Origin: Actinospica sp035712985
GTDB taxonomy: Bacteria > Actinomycetota > Actinomycetes > Streptomycetales > Catenulisporaceae
Reading direction: 5' to 3'
Assembly (NCBI GenBank): GCA_035712985.1
Contig: DASTAE010000133.1
Span: 1-25,925, forward strand
Length of the DNA: 25,925 nt
Below the pieces are notes generated by a model, which worked only from the letters and a program-made list of their open reading frames with translations, searched no databases and was not told the DNA's origin. The translations under genes were made by a program, and so were the position numbers. Positions 6,282 to 14,779 of this stretch are shown here, one piece after another; within the stretch, counting starts at the first letter, position 1; each line of letters begins with the position of its first letter.

Positions 6282-8459
6282 ATGCGTATACCGATCCGAC
6301 ATTCCGGTCGGCGCAGAGGGATACCAGTCGCCGTAAGCCTGACCGTGCTCGGCGCCTGCACGCTCGCGGTCGCGGCCCCGTCGCCGGCCTTCGCGGCGGA
6401 CACCGCGTCGATCAACGGCGCGACGACCTATCAGACGATCGCCGGCTTCGGCGCCTCCGAGGGCTTCGGCGAGGCGGCGAGCGTCATGAACGCCCCCTCG
6501 TCGGTCCAGCAGCAGGCCCTGGACGACCTGTACAGCCCGACCAACGGGGCGGGATTGACCATCCTGCGCAACGAGATCGGCGCGGACCAGGGCAACACGA
6601 TCGAGCCCAACAACCCCGGCGGTCCCGGCGCGACGCCGAACTACGTGCCGATGTCGCAGACGAACCAGGACCAGGGCCAACTGTGGTTCGCCCAGCAGAT
6701 CAAGAGCCGCTACGGCGTCAGCGACGTCTACGCGGACGCCTGGAGCGCCCCCGGTTACATGAAGACCAACGGCTCCGCGGCCAACGGCGGCCAGGTCTGC
6801 GGTTCGGCGGGAGCCTCCTGCTCGAGCGGCGACTGGCGCCAGGCGTACGCGAACTACCTGGTGCAGTACGCCAGGGACTATGCCGCCGCCGGGGTGCCGC
6901 TGACCTATGTCGGCCCCTCGAACGAGCCCGACTACACCGCTAACTACGACAGCATGACGATGAGCCCGGCGCAGATGGCCAGCGTGCTCGACGTGCTCGG
7001 GCCGACCGTGCGCGGCTCCGGCCTGTCCACGCAGATCTCCTGCTGCGCGGCGACCGGCTGGCCGGTCTCCGGCCAGTACGCCGCGGCGATCGAGTCGGAC
7101 CCGGCGGCGCTGGCCGCCACGGCCGTGCTCACCAGCCACGGCTACAGCGGCGCCCCGACCACGCCCATGTCCGGCTGGACCAAGCCGGCCTGGGAGACCG
7201 AGTGGTCCACCTTCGAGGGCTTCAGCAGCGCGTGGGACGACGGCACCGACGCCTCCGGCATGACCTGGGCCCAGCACATCTACCAGGGTCTGACCGGCGC
7301 GAATCTCAGCGCGTACCTCTACTGGTGGGGGAGCACGACGCCCTCCGAGAACGGCGACAACGAGGGCCTGCTGGAGATCAACGGCAACTCGGTCATCCCG
7401 ACCGGCCGACTCTGGGCCTTCGCCAACTTCAGCCGCTTCGTCCGCCCCGGCGCGGTACGCATCGGCGCGAGCACTTCCAACAGCGCGGTGGAGTTGAGCG
7501 CGTTCAAGAACACTGACGGCTCACTTTCGATCGTGGCGCTCAACACCGGCAGCGGCTCCGACGCGCTCACCTACTCGCTGGCGAACACGGGCGTGGCCAA
7601 CGGCGCCACGGTGACCCCGTACCTGACCAACGGTTCGAACACCGTCGCGGCGCAGGGTACGACGACGGTGTCCAACGGCGCGTTCAGCGCGACCGTGCCG
7701 GGCCGCTCGATCGTGACGTACGTCATCAAGGGCGGCACGGTGGGCGGCGACACCGTCACCGTGACCAACCCGGGCGCGATGACCGGCGCGGTCGGGCAGG
7801 CGGTCAACGGCCTGCAGATTCAGGCCACTGATTCCGCCGCCGGCCAGACGCTGACCTACTCGGCCGGCGGCCTTCCCACCGGGCTCTCGATCTCCTCGTC
7901 GGGCCGGATCACCGGCACGCCGAGCGCGGCGGGCACCTACAACGCGACGGTCACGGCGACCGACACGACCGGCGCGTCGGGCTCGGCGTCGTTCACCTGG
8001 ACGATCAACGGCTCGACCGGTGGCGGCTTCCCGAGCGGCTATCACCGACTCGTGATCTCGAGCAACAGCCTCTGCCTGGACGTATTCGGCAACTCCGCCA
8101 CCGCGGGTGCGGTGATCGACCAGTACACCTGCAACGGCCAGAGCAACCAGCAGTTCCAGTTCGTCCCGGTGTCCGGCGGCTACGGCGAGCTGCAGGCGCA
8201 GAACTCCGGCCAGGACGTGGCCGTGGCCGGCAACTCCACCGCCCAGGGCACTCCGGACATCGTCCAGCAGTCGGTGAACGGCTCGGCCGCCGGCCTGTGG
8301 CTGCCCCAGCAGCAGTCCGACGGCAGCTGGCAGTTCAAGAACCAGAACAGCGGCCTGTGTCTGGACGCGTACGGCGCGAGCGGCAAGACCGGCCAGCAGT
8401 TGGATCAGTGGCCTTGCAAGAGCGCGCCCGGAACCAACCAGGACTTCACCGCGAAGTGA
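6282..8459 (+). CDS. Secreted GH30 glycoside hydrolase with Ig-like and CBM13 domains
   Basis: The ATG at 6282 follows AGAGGAACGAGG; an in-frame GTG at 6264 is less likely. Residues 1-38 are a signal peptide ending AFA. Residues 45-480 are a GH30 (beta/alpha)8 domain plus its side beta-sandwich: N-terminal INGATTYQTIAGFGASEGFG, acid/base Glu215 in GPSNEPD, nucleophile probably Glu307 in WETEWST, then YLYWWGS and the C-terminal sandwich ending SIVTYVI. An Ig-like putative module follows (about 488-575, LPTGLSISSSGRITGTPSAAG), then a CBM13 beta-trefoil (about 583-725). Members of this family cut glucuronoxylan or beta-1,6-galactan. The CBM13 tail and the GH54/GH27 neighbours are compatible with endo-beta-1,6-galactanase (subfamily 5) as well as xylanase, and I cannot separate these by eye. 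It is followed 65 bp later by the GH54 gene with no terminator, so the two are probably co-transcribed. Confidence 0.88.
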   Translation: MRIPIRHSGRRRGIPVAVSLTVLGACTLAVAAPSPAFAADTASINGATTYQTIAGFGASEGFGEAASVMNAPSSVQQQALDDLYSPTNGAGLTILRNEIGADQGNTIEPNNPGGPGATPNYVPMSQTNQDQGQLWFAQQIKSRYGVSDVYADAWSAPGYMKTNGSAANGGQVCGSAGASCSSGDWRQAYANYLVQYARDYAAAGVPLTYVGPSNEPDYTANYDSMTMSPAQMASVLDVLGPTVRGSGLSTQISCCAATGWPVSGQYAAAIESDPAALAATAVLTSHGYSGAPTTPMSGWTKPAWETEWSTFEGFSSAWDDGTDASGMTWAQHIYQGLTGANLSAYLYWWGSTTPSENGDNEGLLEINGNSVIPTGRLWAFANFSRFVRPGAVRIGASTSNSAVELSAFKNTDGSLSIVALNTGSGSDALTYSLANTGVANGATVTPYLTNGSNTVAAQGTTTVSNGAFSATVPGRSIVTYVIKGGTVGGDTVTVTNPGAMTGAVGQAVNGLQIQATDSAAGQTLTYSAGGLPTGLSISSSGRITGTPSAAGTYNATVTATDTTGASGSASFTWTINGSTGGGFPSGYHRLVISSNSLCLDVFGNSATAGAVIDQYTCNGQSNQQFQFVPVSGGYGELQAQNSGQDVAVAGNSTAQGTPDIVQQSVNGSAAGLWLPQQQSDGSWQFKNQNSGLCLDAYGASGKTGQQLDQWPCKSAPGTNQDFTAK
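8028..8456 (+). repeat. CBM13 module copy 1 (end of GH30 gene)
   Basis: These 143 codons from FPSGYHRLV to the end of the gene align without gaps to 9644-10072 at the end of the next gene. By hand count about 106 of 143 residues are identical, and DNA identity is also high, pointing to duplication or module swapping between neighbours. Confidence 0.85.
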
Positions 8460-8524
8460 GCGTTAACAGTTCCGGGTGCACCACGCGAGCCACCCACGAT
8501 CGACGAAAGGAAGGGAAGATCCCA

Positions 8525-10075
8525 GTGTTCGAACCACTGCGTCACGTTCGCCGCGCCGGCAAGGGGACCAAGCGGCCGCGCAAGCTTCTCGGCCGGCTGG
8601 CCTCGGCAACCATCCTCGTGGCGTCGGTGCTGGTGCCGATCGCCGCAAGCATCTCGGCGACCCCGTCAGCGCAGGCGGCCGTCTCCCTCCCGTGCGACAT
8701 CTACGGGGCGGGCGGAACGCCCTGTGTCGCCGCGTACAGCACGACCCGCGCCCTGTTCGCCGCGTACGACGGGCCGCTCTACCAGATTCAGCGCGCGTCG
8801 GACAAGACCGATCTCGACGTGGGCGTCCTGGCGGCCGGCGGCTACGCCAACGCCGCCGCGCAGGTCTCGTTCTGTTCCGGGACGACGTGCACGATCATCA
8901 AGCTCTACGATCAGAGCTCGAAGCACAACGACCTGCCGATCTCGTGGATTCAGTCGGATGTCGGCGCCGACGCCATGGCCCTGCCGGTGACCGTGAACGG
9001 CAACGCCGCCTACGGCGTGAAGGTGCTCAACACCTCCGCGGGCGCCGTCGGCTATCGCAACTTCAACACCCAGGGCGTGCCGACCGGCTCCCAGCCCGAG
9101 GGGATCTACGAGGTCACGTCGACCGCGCTCTACAACAGCACCTGCTGCTTCGACTTCGGCAGCGCCGAGAACGGCTGGCGGGACGACGGCGACGGCACCA
9201 TGAACGCCATCGAGTTCGGCAGCGCGTGCTGGTTCGGCGGATGCACCGGACCCGGCCCGTGGGTCGAAGCAGACCTCGAGCAGGGCATGTACAGCTCCAT
9301 CACCGGGCCGAACAACGCCAACAACCCGGGCATCACGTACCCCTTCGTCTCGGCGTGGGAGAAGAACAACGGCACGAGCAACTTCACCCTGAAGTACGGC
9401 AACGCCGACAGCGGCAGCCTCACCACCACCTACTCGGGAGCACTGCCCGCCGGCGGCTACTCGCCGATGCGCCTGGAGAACTCCGTGCTGATCGGCACCG
9501 GCGGCGGCAACGACCACGGTGACACGGGAGAGTTCTTCGAGGGAGCCATCACCGCCGGCTTCCCGTCGGACGCGACCGAGAACGCCGTCCAGGCCGAACT
9601 GGCCTCGGTGAACTACGGCGGCGGGACGACCACCCCGGGGAGTTTCCCGAGCGGCTACCACCGCCTCGTCGTCGGCAACGACAGCCTGTGCCTGGACTCC
9701 TACGGCGACACCTCCACCGCGGGCGCGGCGATCGACCAGTACACCTGCAACGGCCAGACCAACCAGCAGTTCCAGTTCGTGCCGACCTCCGGCGGCTACG
9801 GCGAGCTGCAGGTGGAGAACTCCGGGCAGGACGTGACGGTGGCGAGCGGTTCGACCTCCCAGGGGGTGGCCGACATCGTCCAGGAGCCGGTCAACGGCAA
9901 CACCGCCGGCCAGTGGCTGCCCTCTCAGCAGTCCGACGGCTCGTGGCAGTTCAAGAACGAGAACAGCGGACTGTGCCTGGACGTCTACAAGGCCGGGTCG
10001 AACAACGGCCAGCAGTTGGACCAGTGGCCCTGCAAGAACGCCGCCGGCACCAACCAGGACTTCACCCCGCACTGA
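8525..10075 (+). CDS. Secreted GH54-type alpha-L-arabinofuranosidase with CBM13 tail
   Basis: The GTG at 8525 follows AAGGAAGG (8507-8514); the frame is open further 5' but that part overlaps the GH30 gene. Residues 1-52 are a long signal peptide ending AQAA. The mature protein starts at LPCDIYGAGGTPCVAAYSTTRAL, the hallmark of the fungal AbfB catalytic domain. Also conserved are the QIQRASD segment, PEGIYEV, the adjacent Cys pair in CCFDFGSAENG (Cys207-Cys208) and the nucleophile Glu252 in EADLEQ. Aligned by eye with remembered Aspergillus kawachii AbfB, the acid/base Asp297 (GGDNSNG) falls on Gly328 in GTGGGNDHGDTG, with Asp330 two residues later. In place of the fungal CBM42 arabinose-binding domain there is a CBM13 (375-516) nearly the same as that of the GH30 enzyme. 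Expected role: removal of arabinofuranosyl side chains outside the cell. A strong terminator follows. Confidence 0.88.
   Translation: MFEPLRHVRRAGKGTKRPRKLLGRLASATILVASVLVPIAASISATPSAQAAVSLPCDIYGAGGTPCVAAYSTTRALFAAYDGPLYQIQRASDKTDLDVGVLAAGGYANAAAQVSFCSGTTCTIIKLYDQSSKHNDLPISWIQSDVGADAMALPVTVNGNAAYGVKVLNTSAGAVGYRNFNTQGVPTGSQPEGIYEVTSTALYNSTCCFDFGSAENGWRDDGDGTMNAIEFGSACWFGGCTGPGPWVEADLEQGMYSSITGPNNANNPGITYPFVSAWEKNNGTSNFTLKYGNADSGSLTTTYSGALPAGGYSPMRLENSVLIGTGGGNDHGDTGEFFEGAITAGFPSDATENAVQAELASVNYGGGTTTPGSFPSGYHRLVVGNDSLCLDSYGDTSTAGAAIDQYTCNGQTNQQFQFVPTSGGYGELQVENSGQDVTVASGSTSQGVADIVQEPVNGNTAGQWLPSQQSDGSWQFKNENSGLCLDVYKAGSNNGQQLDQWPCKNAAGTNQDFTPH
9644..10072 (+). repeat. CBM13 module copy 2 (end of GH54 gene)
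   Basis: This is the partner of the module at 8028-8456: same length, no gaps, both starting FPSGYHRLV and both ending with a conserved TNQDFT. The shared blocks include DQYTCNGQ, SGGYGELQ and QQLDQWPCK. Confidence 0.85.
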
Positions 10076-10081
10076 TCACCG

Positions 10082-10121
10082 GCCCCTGCGGGGCCGGCCC
10101 CCGTGCCGGCCCCGCAGGGGC
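10082..10121 (+). terminator. Perfect 17-bp hairpin terminator after the GH54 gene
   Basis: GCCCCTGCGGGGCCGGC (10082-10098) pairs perfectly with GCCGGCCCCGCAGGGGC (10105-10121) around a 6-base loop, 6 bp after the stop codon. It separates GH54 from GH27, so GH27 likely has its own promoter in the few bases that follow or depends on read-through. Confidence 0.85.
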
Positions 10122-10147
10122 TCCTCACGGCCTAATGGGAGGCCCAC

Positions 10148-11776
10148 ATGCCCTCGGGCAGATCCACGCTCACCAGATTCCGCCGCACGCGCCTCGGCGG
10201 CCTCGTCCTCGCCGCCGCGATGGTGCTCGCGCCGCTGCCCGTAGTCGCGATCACGGCGGCCGCGCCCGCCGAGGCGCTCGGCAACGGGTTGGCCCTGACC
10301 CCGCAGATGGGATTCAACGACTGGAACGCCTACGGCTGCAACGTCTCCGAATCCCTGATCAAGTCCACGGCGCTGGCCATGCACAACGACGGCATGCAGG
10401 CCGCCGGCTACCAGTACGTCAACATCGACGACTGCTGGTTGACCAAGAGCCGCAACTCCGCCGGCCAGCTCGTGCCCGACCCGGCGAAGTTCCCCGACGG
10501 GATCTCCGGCACCGCCGCCTACGTCCACTCGCTCGGCCTCAAGCTCGGCATCTACGAGGACGCCGGCACCGCGACCTGCGCCGGATACCCCGGCAGCCTC
10601 GGGCACGAGACCACCGACGCGAACAGCTTCGCCTCGTGGGGCGTGGACTACCTCAAGTACGACAACTGCAACAACAACGGGATCAGCGCCCAGACGCGCT
10701 ACACCGCGATGCGCGACGCGCTCGCGGCCACCGGCCGCTCGATCCTGTTCAGTCTCTGCAACTGGGGCCAGGAGAACGTCTGGACCTGGGGAGCGGGCGT
10801 CGGCAACAGCTGGCGCACCACCGGCGACATCAACGCGAGCTTCTCGAGCATGCTCTCGAACTTCCACACCAACGTCGGGCTCGCCTCGTACGCGGGCCGC
10901 GGAGGGTGGAACGACCCTGACATGCTCGAGGTCGGCAACGGCATGTCGGGCACGGAGGACCAGAGCGAGTTCAGCCTGTGGGCCGAGATGGCCGCGCCGC
11001 TGATCTCCGGGACCAACATCGCCAACGCCAGTTCGAGCACATTGAGCATCCTGACCAACTCCCGGGTGATCGCAGTCGATCAGGACTCGCTCGGCAGGCA
11101 GGGGACCGAGGTCTCCTCGGCCGGCGGGCTCGACGTGCTGGCCAAGCCGCTGGCGAACGGCGATGTGTCGGTCGCGCTGTTCAACGAGACCGGGACCACC
11201 GCGACCATCTCGACGAGCGCCGCCGCGATCGGCAAGAGCGGGGCGTCGAGCTACACGCTCACCAACCTGTGGACCGGCGCCACCTCCAGCACGACCGGGG
11301 CGATCAGCGCCTCGGTCCCGGCGCACGGCACCGTGATGTTCCGCGTCGCCGGCGGGAGCACCGGCGGCGGCAATCCCGGCACGACCGGCGAGGTGCACGC
11401 GGTCGGCGCGGGCAAGTGCCTCGACGTGCCGAACGCCTCGACCACGCCCGGCACCCAGGTCCAGATCTGGGACTGCGCGGGCGGATCGGGCCAGACGTGG
11501 ACCTCGACCTCGTCCGGCGCGCTGACCGTCTACTCCGGCAGCACCCAGCTGTGCCTGGACGCCTCCGGAGGCCAGACCAGCCCGGGCACCAAGGTCGAGA
11601 CCTGGACCTGCAACGGCCAGACGAACCAGCAGTGGACGCTCAACTCCAACGGCACCATCACCGGCGTCCAATCAGGGCTCTGCCTGGACGTCACCGGGGC
11701 GTCCACGGCCGACGGAGCGCTTGCGGAACTCTGGACCTGCAACGGCGGATCCAACCAGCAGTGGACCCTCACCTGA
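10148..11776 (+). CDS. Secreted GH27 alpha-galactosidase with CBM13 tail
   Basis: The ATG at 10148 follows GGGAGG at 10137-10142. The 542-residue product has a signal peptide (about 1-43, ending AEA) and a GH27 catalytic barrel: LALTPQMGFNDWNAYGCNV, VNIDDCW (Asp94-Asp95, sugar-binding), GLKLGIYEDAGTATCAGYPGS, nucleophile Asp172 in DYLKYDNC, acid/base Asp227 in WRTTGDIN, and GGWNDPDML. A C-terminal beta-sandwich (about 330-415) is followed by a CBM13 with three repeats (CLDVPNAS, CLDASGGQ, CLDVTGAS, each closing with a QxW motif). Retention of both Asp in IDDCW favours alpha-galactosidase over the GH27 beta-L-arabinopyranosidases of Streptomyces, where I recall Glu at one of these sites. Its CBM13 is of the standard three-repeat type and differs from the two upstream copies. 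Role: exo-removal of terminal galactose from hemicellulose. Confidence 0.93.
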   Translation: MPSGRSTLTRFRRTRLGGLVLAAAMVLAPLPVVAITAAAPAEALGNGLALTPQMGFNDWNAYGCNVSESLIKSTALAMHNDGMQAAGYQYVNIDDCWLTKSRNSAGQLVPDPAKFPDGISGTAAYVHSLGLKLGIYEDAGTATCAGYPGSLGHETTDANSFASWGVDYLKYDNCNNNGISAQTRYTAMRDALAATGRSILFSLCNWGQENVWTWGAGVGNSWRTTGDINASFSSMLSNFHTNVGLASYAGRGGWNDPDMLEVGNGMSGTEDQSEFSLWAEMAAPLISGTNIANASSSTLSILTNSRVIAVDQDSLGRQGTEVSSAGGLDVLAKPLANGDVSVALFNETGTTATISTSAAAIGKSGASSYTLTNLWTGATSSTTGAISASVPAHGTVMFRVAGGSTGGGNPGTTGEVHAVGAGKCLDVPNASTTPGTQVQIWDCAGGSGQTWTSTSSGALTVYSGSTQLCLDASGGQTSPGTKVETWTCNGQTNQQWTLNSNGTITGVQSGLCLDVTGASTADGALAELWTCNGGSNQQWTLT

Positions 11777-11824
11777 TCTGAGCGGCACGGGTGTCCGGAC
11801 TCGTCCGGAATTCTGGACCCCTCT

Positions 11825-11863
11825 CCGGCCGGCCGGACACGAGGGTCGTGTCCGGCCGGTCGG
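11825..11863 (+). terminator. Long hairpin terminator after the GH27 gene
   Basis: CCGGCCGGACACGA (11829-11842) and TCGTGTCCGGCCGG (11846-11859) form a perfect 14-bp stem with a GGG loop. It can extend outward through one G-U pair to 11825 and 11863. It lies 49 bp after the GH27 stop codon. Confidence 0.8.
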
Positions 11864-11921
11864 TCGGTGAAGACCTCCGCTTGCCGTCGGCAGGGAGGGA
11901 TGACGTGAGGAGGGGCATGCC

Positions 11922-12413
11922 GTGAGGAAGGTCATGCGGAGGGCAGCGGTCCGGTTGGCGCTGCTCGGGGTGGTGGCCGCCGCGCCGTTCGCCCTGGCGG
12001 CGCAGGCTCAGGCGGCCGAGCGGCCGATGAGCTCCGGCTGCGGTTCCGTCGTCACCACGCAGTACATCTACTTCTCCGGGATCAGCAGCCAGCCCGTCGC
12101 CTCGCTCAAGCTGATGAGCGGCGGCTGCGCCTACCTGTGGATGTGGAGCTGGTTCACCGCCAGCCACTCCGGTTGGACCGTCGGCCTCACGACGTGCCCC
12201 TCCAGCATTCCCGGGGGCTACAAGGTGTATCCGGTGACGAACGGCGGCGTCGCGGTCGGGGAAGGCTGCGCCAGTCCGTACGTCTGGCGCAACTCGGTGC
12301 AGCAGGAGTTCTACGGACCCGTGGGCGGCAACAACTGCGAGTACGCGGCTGCCGAGCTCATCTACAACAGCTACGACGCCATCGCCGCGACGCAGTCGTA
12401 CTGCTTCGCCTAG
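11922..12413 (+). CDS. Small secreted six-cysteine protein of unknown function
   Basis: The GTG at 11922 follows an excellent GAGGAGGGG site at 11907-11915. The first 31 of 163 residues form a signal peptide ending AQAQAA. The mature part has six Cys (residues 40, 69, 92, 116, 139, 161), an even number compatible with three disulfides, and is rich in Trp, Tyr, Ser and Gly (WMWSWFTASHSGW, SPYVWRNSVQQEFYG). No catalytic motif or known family is recognised. It is exported, probably disulfide-stabilised, and could be a sugar-binding or inhibitor-like domain; this is inference from its neighbours. It lies downstream of the GH27 terminator, so is likely transcribed separately. Its TAG stop directly abuts the stop codon of the convergent regulator, with no base between them. 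Confidence 0.75.
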   Translation: MRKVMRRAAVRLALLGVVAAAPFALAAQAQAAERPMSSGCGSVVTTQYIYFSGISSQPVASLKLMSGGCAYLWMWSWFTASHSGWTVGLTTCPSSIPGGYKVYPVTNGGVAVGEGCASPYVWRNSVQQEFYGPVGGNNCEYAAAELIYNSYDAIAATQSYCFA

Positions 12414-14714
12414 TCATCGCCCTTCGAGACCGGGCTCGGCTCCGGCGAGGACGCGCTCGGCGCGTTCGCGGCAGGCTGCGGCGTGCTCGGTCTCGGCGAC
12501 GGCCTCGTAGGCCTGAGCGAGCTCGCTCATCGAACCGGCCTCAGCGCTGGGGTCGCCGAGTGCCGCGAATCGTTCAGCCGCGTCGCGCAGTACGTCGATC
12601 GCCCGCTCGTGGCGGCCCAGCTTGACCAGGCTCATTCCGTAGGATTTCGTCAGCAGCGCTATTCCGAAAGCCATGTCGCCACGCTGGACGACCGCGATGG
12701 CCTCCTCGTGCAGGGCGATGGCGTTCTCGGCCTGGTCGAGCCCGACGTAGAGTTCGGCCTGGTTGTTCAGCGTGGCGGCCAGGCCCCAGGGGAACCCATC
12801 GTCGGCGCGGCGCAGTTCCAGCGCTCGTTCCATCACGGGCAGCGCGCGTTCGTGGTCACCCTGGAGCATGTGCGTCAGGGCGATGCTCTCGACGCTCGCG
12901 GCCTGCATGCGAAGCCAGCCGACCCGCTCGTAGTAGGCGGCGGCGTGCTCGGCGGCCTCGAGGGCTTCGGCGAAGCGCTCGAGCTCCAAGTAGCCTCGGG
13001 AGACGCAGTTCTGCGCCTCAGCCTCCACGTCCTCGGTTCCGGTGGTGCGCGCGATCCTGATGCGCGCCTCGTGCAGGACGGTGTACTCCTCCCAGTATTC
13101 GCGATCGAGGAATAGGTAGGAGCCGGCCCGGGCGAGCACCTCGGCCTCGCGGAGCGCGCCCGCGGCTTCCACCTGCGTCACGGAGTGCATGATGCCGAAC
13201 CGCTCCGCGGCCAGCCACGCCACCGCCGCCGCGTGATCGTCGAAGCGCATGGGCGCGGCTACCGCCTCGAAGGTGTCTTCTTCGAGCAGTGGCCTGACGC
13301 TGTGGGTGGATATGACCTCGTAGGCGGCTTGCGCGCTGCGCATGTACCAGACGGCGACCCGGACGGCTGCTTCGTGGCGCTGCTTCTCCGGCACGTCGCC
13401 TTCACCGCGTTCGGCCGCATAGGCGCGCAGCAGGTCGTGCATCGCGTACCGCTGCGGGCCGAGGCTGTGCACCAGGTGCTCGTCGACCAGCCGTTCGAGC
13501 AGGTCTTCCGTCTCGGCGAGCCCCAAGCCGGTCGCCGCCGCCGCGAGGGGCGTCGTGATCGCGCGGGCGAACAGGCATCCGAGCAGCCCGAAGAGGTTTC
13601 GGAGCTCAACGGGCAGCTCGTTGTAGGAGAGGTCGAACACCGGCCGCACGCTCCGAGCGCCGATGTTCAGGGCGTTGAGTCCCTCCTCCTCGAGCCGCGC
13701 CGCGAACTCCGCGATCGTCCACGCCGGGCGGGCGCGCAAGCGCGAGGCCGCCACCGCGAGGGCCAACGGCAGGGCGCCGCACGCCGCGATGAGCCGGTCC
13801 GCCGCCTCCGGCTCGGCCTCGATGCGCTCCGCACCGGCGATCCGGGAGAGCAATTCCACCGCCTCGCCGCGGGAGAACACGTCGAGCCGGTGCACGCTCG
13901 CCCCGTCGAGCCCGGCGAGCGTGCGCCGGCTGGTGACGAGGACCAGGCACCGCGGCCCCGCGGGGATCAGGTCTCGGATCTGCGCCTCATCGGCCGCGTT
14001 GTCCAGCAGGATCAGGGCGTCCTGGTCGAAGAGCTGGTCACGCAGCATCGCCGCGCGCTCCTGCTCCGACGGCGGGATCTTCTGCGCCGGCACCCCCACG
14101 GCCAGCAGGAAGCGCTCGAGCACGTCGGCCGGGTCGGCCGGCGGCAGCTCCGGATCGAAGCCGCGCAGGTCCGCGTACAGCTGGACGTCCGCGAAACGGC
14201 CGCCGCGCACGAGTTCGTGGGCGGCGTGCACCGCGAGCCGGGTCTTGCCGACGCCGGCCATCCCCTCGATCGCCGAGATCACCACCGTGCGGTGCCCCTC
14301 GGGGCCGCTGTTCGCGCCGACCGCGTCCAGCAGTTCCCGCAGTTGCGCCGCACGGCCGGTGAAGGTGGGCAGATCGCGGGGCAGCTGGCGCAGCACCGCG
14401 ACCGGTCCGCCCGACCTGCCCGCGCCGTGCACCCGGATGCAGGCCTGCCGCCAGCGGTCCACGCTCCGCTCGTCTTCGCCCAGCGCCCGCACGACGGCCA
14501 CCACCAGGTCCAGGTTGAGCCGGCGCCGACCCGGGTTCAGCAGATCGCTGATCGTGGTCTTGGCCACCACCTGCGGGGGCTTCAGCAGCGGCCCGACGCG
14601 CTTGGCCAGCTCACGGTAGGACGGCATGCCCGCCTCCGACGCCAGATCCCGCAGCATCGTGATGAACTCGGCCATATCGCCCGCGTGGCCCGGATCCAAG
14701 CGTCCTTCACCCAC
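12414..14714 (-). CDS. NB-ARC/TPR regulator with N-terminal HTH domain
   Basis: The gene runs leftward to a TGA at 12414-12416. Two starts are possible: GTG at 14714 (weak GGGGG upstream) and ATG at 14675 without a visible ribosome binding site; the latter gives 753 residues, numbered here. Residues 5-80 are a helix-turn-helix-like domain (SYRELAKRV, TISDLLNPGRRRLNLDLVVAVVRAL). LPRDLPTFTGR then leads into an NB-ARC ATPase: Walker A GMAGVGKTR (138-146), Walker B ALILLDN, a TSRRTLAGL sensor and GALPLAL. From about residue 480 the rest is TPR repeats (ATLNNQAELYVGLDQAENAIALHEEA and similar). Such STAND proteins are nucleotide-switched transcription regulators; no BTAD domain is present, so it is not a classical SARP. 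Its target is unknown. The frame stays open far upstream, but that part overlaps the membrane protein gene and is a shadow. Confidence 0.85.
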   Translation of the reverse strand: MGEGRLDPGHAGDMAEFITMLRDLASEAGMPSYRELAKRVGPLLKPPQVVAKTTISDLLNPGRRRLNLDLVVAVVRALGEDERSVDRWRQACIRVHGAGRSGGPVAVLRQLPRDLPTFTGRAAQLRELLDAVGANSGPEGHRTVVISAIEGMAGVGKTRLAVHAAHELVRGGRFADVQLYADLRGFDPELPPADPADVLERFLLAVGVPAQKIPPSEQERAAMLRDQLFDQDALILLDNAADEAQIRDLIPAGPRCLVLVTSRRTLAGLDGASVHRLDVFSRGEAVELLSRIAGAERIEAEPEAADRLIAACGALPLALAVAASRLRARPAWTIAEFAARLEEEGLNALNIGARSVRPVFDLSYNELPVELRNLFGLLGCLFARAITTPLAAAATGLGLAETEDLLERLVDEHLVHSLGPQRYAMHDLLRAYAAERGEGDVPEKQRHEAAVRVAVWYMRSAQAAYEVISTHSVRPLLEEDTFEAVAAPMRFDDHAAAVAWLAAERFGIMHSVTQVEAAGALREAEVLARAGSYLFLDREYWEEYTVLHEARIRIARTTGTEDVEAEAQNCVSRGYLELERFAEALEAAEHAAAYYERVGWLRMQAASVESIALTHMLQGDHERALPVMERALELRRADDGFPWGLAATLNNQAELYVGLDQAENAIALHEEAIAVVQRGDMAFGIALLTKSYGMSLVKLGRHERAIDVLRDAAERFAALGDPSAEAGSMSELAQAYEAVAETEHAAACRERAERVLAGAEPGLEGR

Positions 14715-14753
14715 CGTGCGCCCCCATCGATCACCTGCGTCTTCGAATACTGA

Positions 14754-14779
14754 GTGTAGCCGGGCCCGCCGGGCTACAC
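14754..14779 (-). terminator. Hairpin at the end of the membrane protein gene
   Basis: GTGTAGCC (14754-14761) pairs with GGCTACAC (14772-14779). The arm includes the TAG stop codon of the membrane protein gene (14774-14776). It could end that transcript before the regulator gene at 14714. Confidence 0.5.

Noticed and set aside
8297..8524. 5' extension of the GH54 frame into the GH30 gene
   Set aside because: The extension overlaps the GH30 CBM13 in another frame; GTG at 8525 has a good ribosome binding site and is followed by a signal peptide.
13185..14753. 522-codon plus-strand open frame opposite the NB-ARC regulator
   Set aside because: It is an antisense shadow of a high-GC3 gene; it is rich in Arg, His and Gly, has no ribosome binding site and no domain.
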